Origin: Pseudoxanthomonas sp. JBR18
GTDB lineage: Bacteria; Pseudomonadota; Gammaproteobacteria; Xanthomonadales; Xanthomonadaceae
DNA length: 64,000 nucleotides
Direction: 5' to 3'
NCBI RefSeq assembly: GCF_028198165.1
Contig: NZ_CP116339.1
Coordinates: forward strand, 1,221,001-1,285,000
In this document: positions 62,550-64,000 of the stretch, piece after piece
How positions within the stretch are numbered: the stretch's first letter is position 1
Layout: every line of letters starts with the position of its first letter
Translations under genes and position numbers: made by a program
The notes under the pieces: generated by a model
Database searches by the model: none
Told to the model about the DNA's origin: nothing
Seen by the model: only the letters and a program-made list of their open reading frames with translations

Positions 62550-63259
62550 GCGCGCTGACCCTGGGCCCGCGCGAACGCCTGATCGTCGCCCTGGACGAAC
62601 CGACCGGCGCGCAGGCGCTGGAATGGGTCGACCGCCTGGGCGATGCGGTGCAGTTCTACAAGATCGGCATGGAGCTGCTGGCCTCTGGCGACTACTTCAC
62701 CGTGCTCGACGCGCTGGCCAAGCGCGACAAGAAGATCTTCGTGGACCTGAAGTTCTTCGACATCCCCGCCACCATCGCCGGCGTCATCGGCGGACTCTCG
62801 CGCTGGCCGGTGACCTTCGCCACGCTGCACGGCTGGCACGCACCGATGATGGAGGCCGCCGCCGACGCGCGCAGCGGCCAGCTGCGCCTGCTGGCGGTGA
62901 CGGTCCTGACCTCCATGGACCGCACGGACCTGGACGCGATGGGGATCCAGGCCGATCCACAGGCGGTGGTGGTCCAGCGCGCACTGGCTGCCCAGGCCGC
63001 CGGCCTGGACGGGGTGATCTGCTCCGGGCAGGAGGCCGGCCCCGTGCGCGCGGCGACCGGCGCCGGCTTCGACATCGTCTGCCCCGGCATCCGTCCGGCC
63101 GGCAGCGCGGTGGGCGACCAGAAGCGGGTCATGGGCGTGGCCGAGGCGTTCGCCGCCGGCGCCAGCGCCATCGTGGTCGGCCGGCCGATCCGTCAGGCGC
63201 CCGATCCACGCGCCGCCGCGGAAGCGATGCAGGCGGAGATCGCCAAATCACTCATTTGA
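62546..63259 (+). CDS. pyrF: Orotidine 5'-phosphate decarboxylase
   Basis: A 237-residue TIM-barrel enzyme of pyrimidine biosynthesis (OMP to UMP). Motifs: [34 protein letters not shown], the catalytic [48 protein letters not shown] and [25 protein letters not shown] start at 62546 ([12 protein letters not shown]) is inferred; it overlaps the phosphatase stop as GTGA, coupling nucleotide salvage and synthesis genes. Confidence 0.96.
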   Translation: MSALTLGPRERLIVALDEPTGAQALEWVDRLGDAVQFYKIGMELLASGDYFTVLDALAKRDKKIFVDLKFFDIPATIAGVIGGLSRWPVTFATLHGWHAPMMEAAADARSGQLRLLAVTVLTSMDRTDLDAMGIQADPQAVVVQRALAAQAAGLDGVICSGQEAGPVRAATGAGFDIVCPGIRPAGSAVGDQKRVMGVAEAFAAGASAIVVGRPIRQAPDPRAAAEAMQAEIAKSLI

Positions 63260-63291
63260 AATCAATCACTTGCATCAATTAACTTAAAGTA

Positions 63292-63320
63292 TTGCCTTGG
63301 ATTCATTCAGGCGCTAGGCT
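63292..63320 (+). promoter_or_regulatory. Candidate sigma-70 promoter of a small RNA
   Basis: TTGCCT (63292-63297), a 17-bp spacer, then TAGGCT (63315-63320), in an AT-rich stretch unusual for this genome. No start codon follows before a strong terminator at 63388. Confidence 0.45.
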
Positions 63321-63324
63321 GTGC

Positions 63325-63425
63325 GCCGTCCGGTTTCGACCGGGTCGTTGCCACAACCAAGTCCGCCGGGATGTTTCCCGGATTTACCAGGCCCGCGCGT
63401 CGTGATCGACCGGGCCTGTTTTTTT
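63325..63425 (+). ncRNA. Candidate small RNA downstream of pyrF
   Basis: About 100 nt between a promoter-like pair and a rho-independent terminator. It contains an internal hairpin CCGGGA-TGTT-TCCCGG (63366-63381) and an unpaired ACAACCAA stretch, and ends in the terminator stem. No plausible open frame lies inside. Alternatively the hairpins simply terminate pyrF or form the leader of the next lipoprotein gene. Confidence 0.4.
63388..63425 (+). terminator. Strong rho-independent terminator
   Basis: CAGGCCCG ... CGGGCCTG stem (63388-63395 and 63411-63418) followed by seven T residues (63419-63425). Terminates the phosphatase-pyrF transcript or the candidate small RNA. Confidence 0.9.
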
Positions 63426-63495
63426 GCCCCGTGACGGGGTTTCTTGCCCACGCCACGGCGCTGCGGCCAAGATGAGGCTCCACAGGGGGTTACGC

Positions 63496-64000
63496 ATGCG
63501 ACTGGCCAAGCGCTCCATTGCTGTCCTTGCCTGTGCGCTGCTCGCGCTGGGCGCCTGCAAACCGGACACCGCGCCGCAGGCGCAGGTGCCCGGCCCGCCC
63601 GACGGCCCGGCCGCCACCGTGATCCATCTGGCCCAGCGACTGGGCCAGGACGATCTGGCCGGATTCGCCCGCGACGCGGTGCCGGCGGCGGACTACGCCA
63701 CCTTCGCCCGCGCCTGGTCGCAGGACCTGAGCCGCTGGCCCCTGAGCGAACTCCCCCTGCCCGAACGCATCGTGCCGATGCTGGCCACGTTGTCGGCCAA
63801 CGATGCCGAGCGCCAGCTGGGCATGGACTACGACCGCCAGCTGGCGGGTCAGACCCAGGACCTGCGCAACGCCGCCCAGACGCTGGGTCTGTTCGCCACC
63901 CAGTACGTGCGCAACCAGGGTGATTTCACTCCGGCCCAGCGCAAGCATCTGGCCCAGGTCATCCCCGCGCTGTCGTCCTGGGCCCAGGACGCCCCGCTGG
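63496..64000 (+). CDS. Putative lipoprotein, truncated by window end
   Basis: 168 residues are visible. The signal peptide KRSIAVLACALLALGAC ends in a lipobox, and a Pro-rich linker (PGPPDGP) follows. The mature part is helical: TVIHLAQRLGQDDLAGFARDAVP, ARAWSQDLSRWPLSELPLPERI and LRNAAQTLGLFATQYVRNQGDFTPAQRKHLAQ. No family recognised. The ATG at 63496 follows AGGGGGTTACGC. The gene continues beyond the right edge. Confidence 0.75.
   Translation, partial: MRLAKRSIAVLACALLALGACKPDTAPQAQVPGPPDGPAATVIHLAQRLGQDDLAGFARDAVPAADYATFARAWSQDLSRWPLSELPLPERIVPMLATLSANDAERQLGMDYDRQLAGQTQDLRNAAQTLGLFATQYVRNQGDFTPAQRKHLAQVIPALSSWAQDAPL

Overview
This is 64 kb of ordinary, very GC-rich bacterial chromosome, densely coded on both strands. 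The gene content points to the Xanthomonadaceae/Lysobacteraceae (Stenotrophomonas / Pseudoxanthomonas / Xanthomonas group): polA beside a DUF2782 lipoprotein, rsmG-parA-parB, zwf-pgl, DUF1615, DUF3182, DUF2167 and DUF4350 proteins, a cytochrome c5, an ExeM-like secreted nuclease, a thymidine kinase with a reduced zinc site, and a GTAG-type REP doublet. No tRNA, rRNA, CRISPR array, phage or transposase gene was seen. Species was not determined.

Layout. 1-9.4 kb: polA (3' end outside the window), small lipoproteins, a signal peptidase I-like gene broken by an in-frame TAG, a GMC oxidoreductase, a ketopantoate reductase homologue, a DUF1615 lipoprotein and a PAP2 phosphatase. 9.8-16.1 kb: an L-2-hydroxyglutarate oxidase-like flavoprotein, an apolipoprotein N-acyltransferase paralogue, a MAPEG protein, and an isochorismatase-fold hydrolase plus AbrB-type permease divergent from a TetR regulator. 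16.1-19.0 kb is the least ordered part: two gene-poor stretches, octanucleotide repeats, a GTAG REP pair and decayed coding sequence. 19.0-22.7 kb: ilvD and a ygiB-ygiC pair.

22.7-25.1 kb looks like an accessory insertion. Two related 70-bp inverted-repeat elements flank an aspartic-protease-like gene of visibly lower GC. Next comes a ~195-bp broken copy of the 3' end of the neighbouring DUF58 gene, then a small exported-protein gene. 25.1-31.9 kb is one translationally coupled operon (RDD, SpoIIM, DUF4129, DUF4350, MoxR ATPase, DUF58), the best candidate here for a poorly understood multi-protein system. It resembles a MoxR/DUF58 chaperone module embedded in membrane proteins.

32-38 kb: gamma-carbonic anhydrase, xthA, a GlsB/YeaQ membrane protein, a phosphopantetheinyl transferase, rsmG and parAB. 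Then comes a ~590-bp non-coding hairpin-rich element. 38.8-45.2 kb: an alpha/beta hydrolase and DUF3182 protein, then a GntR/HutC regulator divergent from zwf-pgl with two direct-repeat motifs in the shared promoter region, then cytochrome c5. 45.3-52.2 kb: ExeM-like nuclease, a gene that appears to start with CTG, a MerC-domain protein behind a Zur-like palindrome, a DMT exporter, an EF-hand protein, a fatty acid desaturase, an orphan ABC ATPase and mutM. 52.3-64 kb: an ECF sigma factor paired with a receptor-like Ser/Thr kinase, tdk, rep, a very long lipoprotein combining LprI-like and MliC-like lysozyme-inhibitor domains with a repetitive Ala/Pro tail, yceH, an acid phosphatase lipoprotein overlapping pyrF, a candidate small RNA, and a lipoprotein cut by the window end.

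All calls come from reading translations and motifs by eye. Start sites are argued from Shine-Dalgarno spacing and family length and were not tested.
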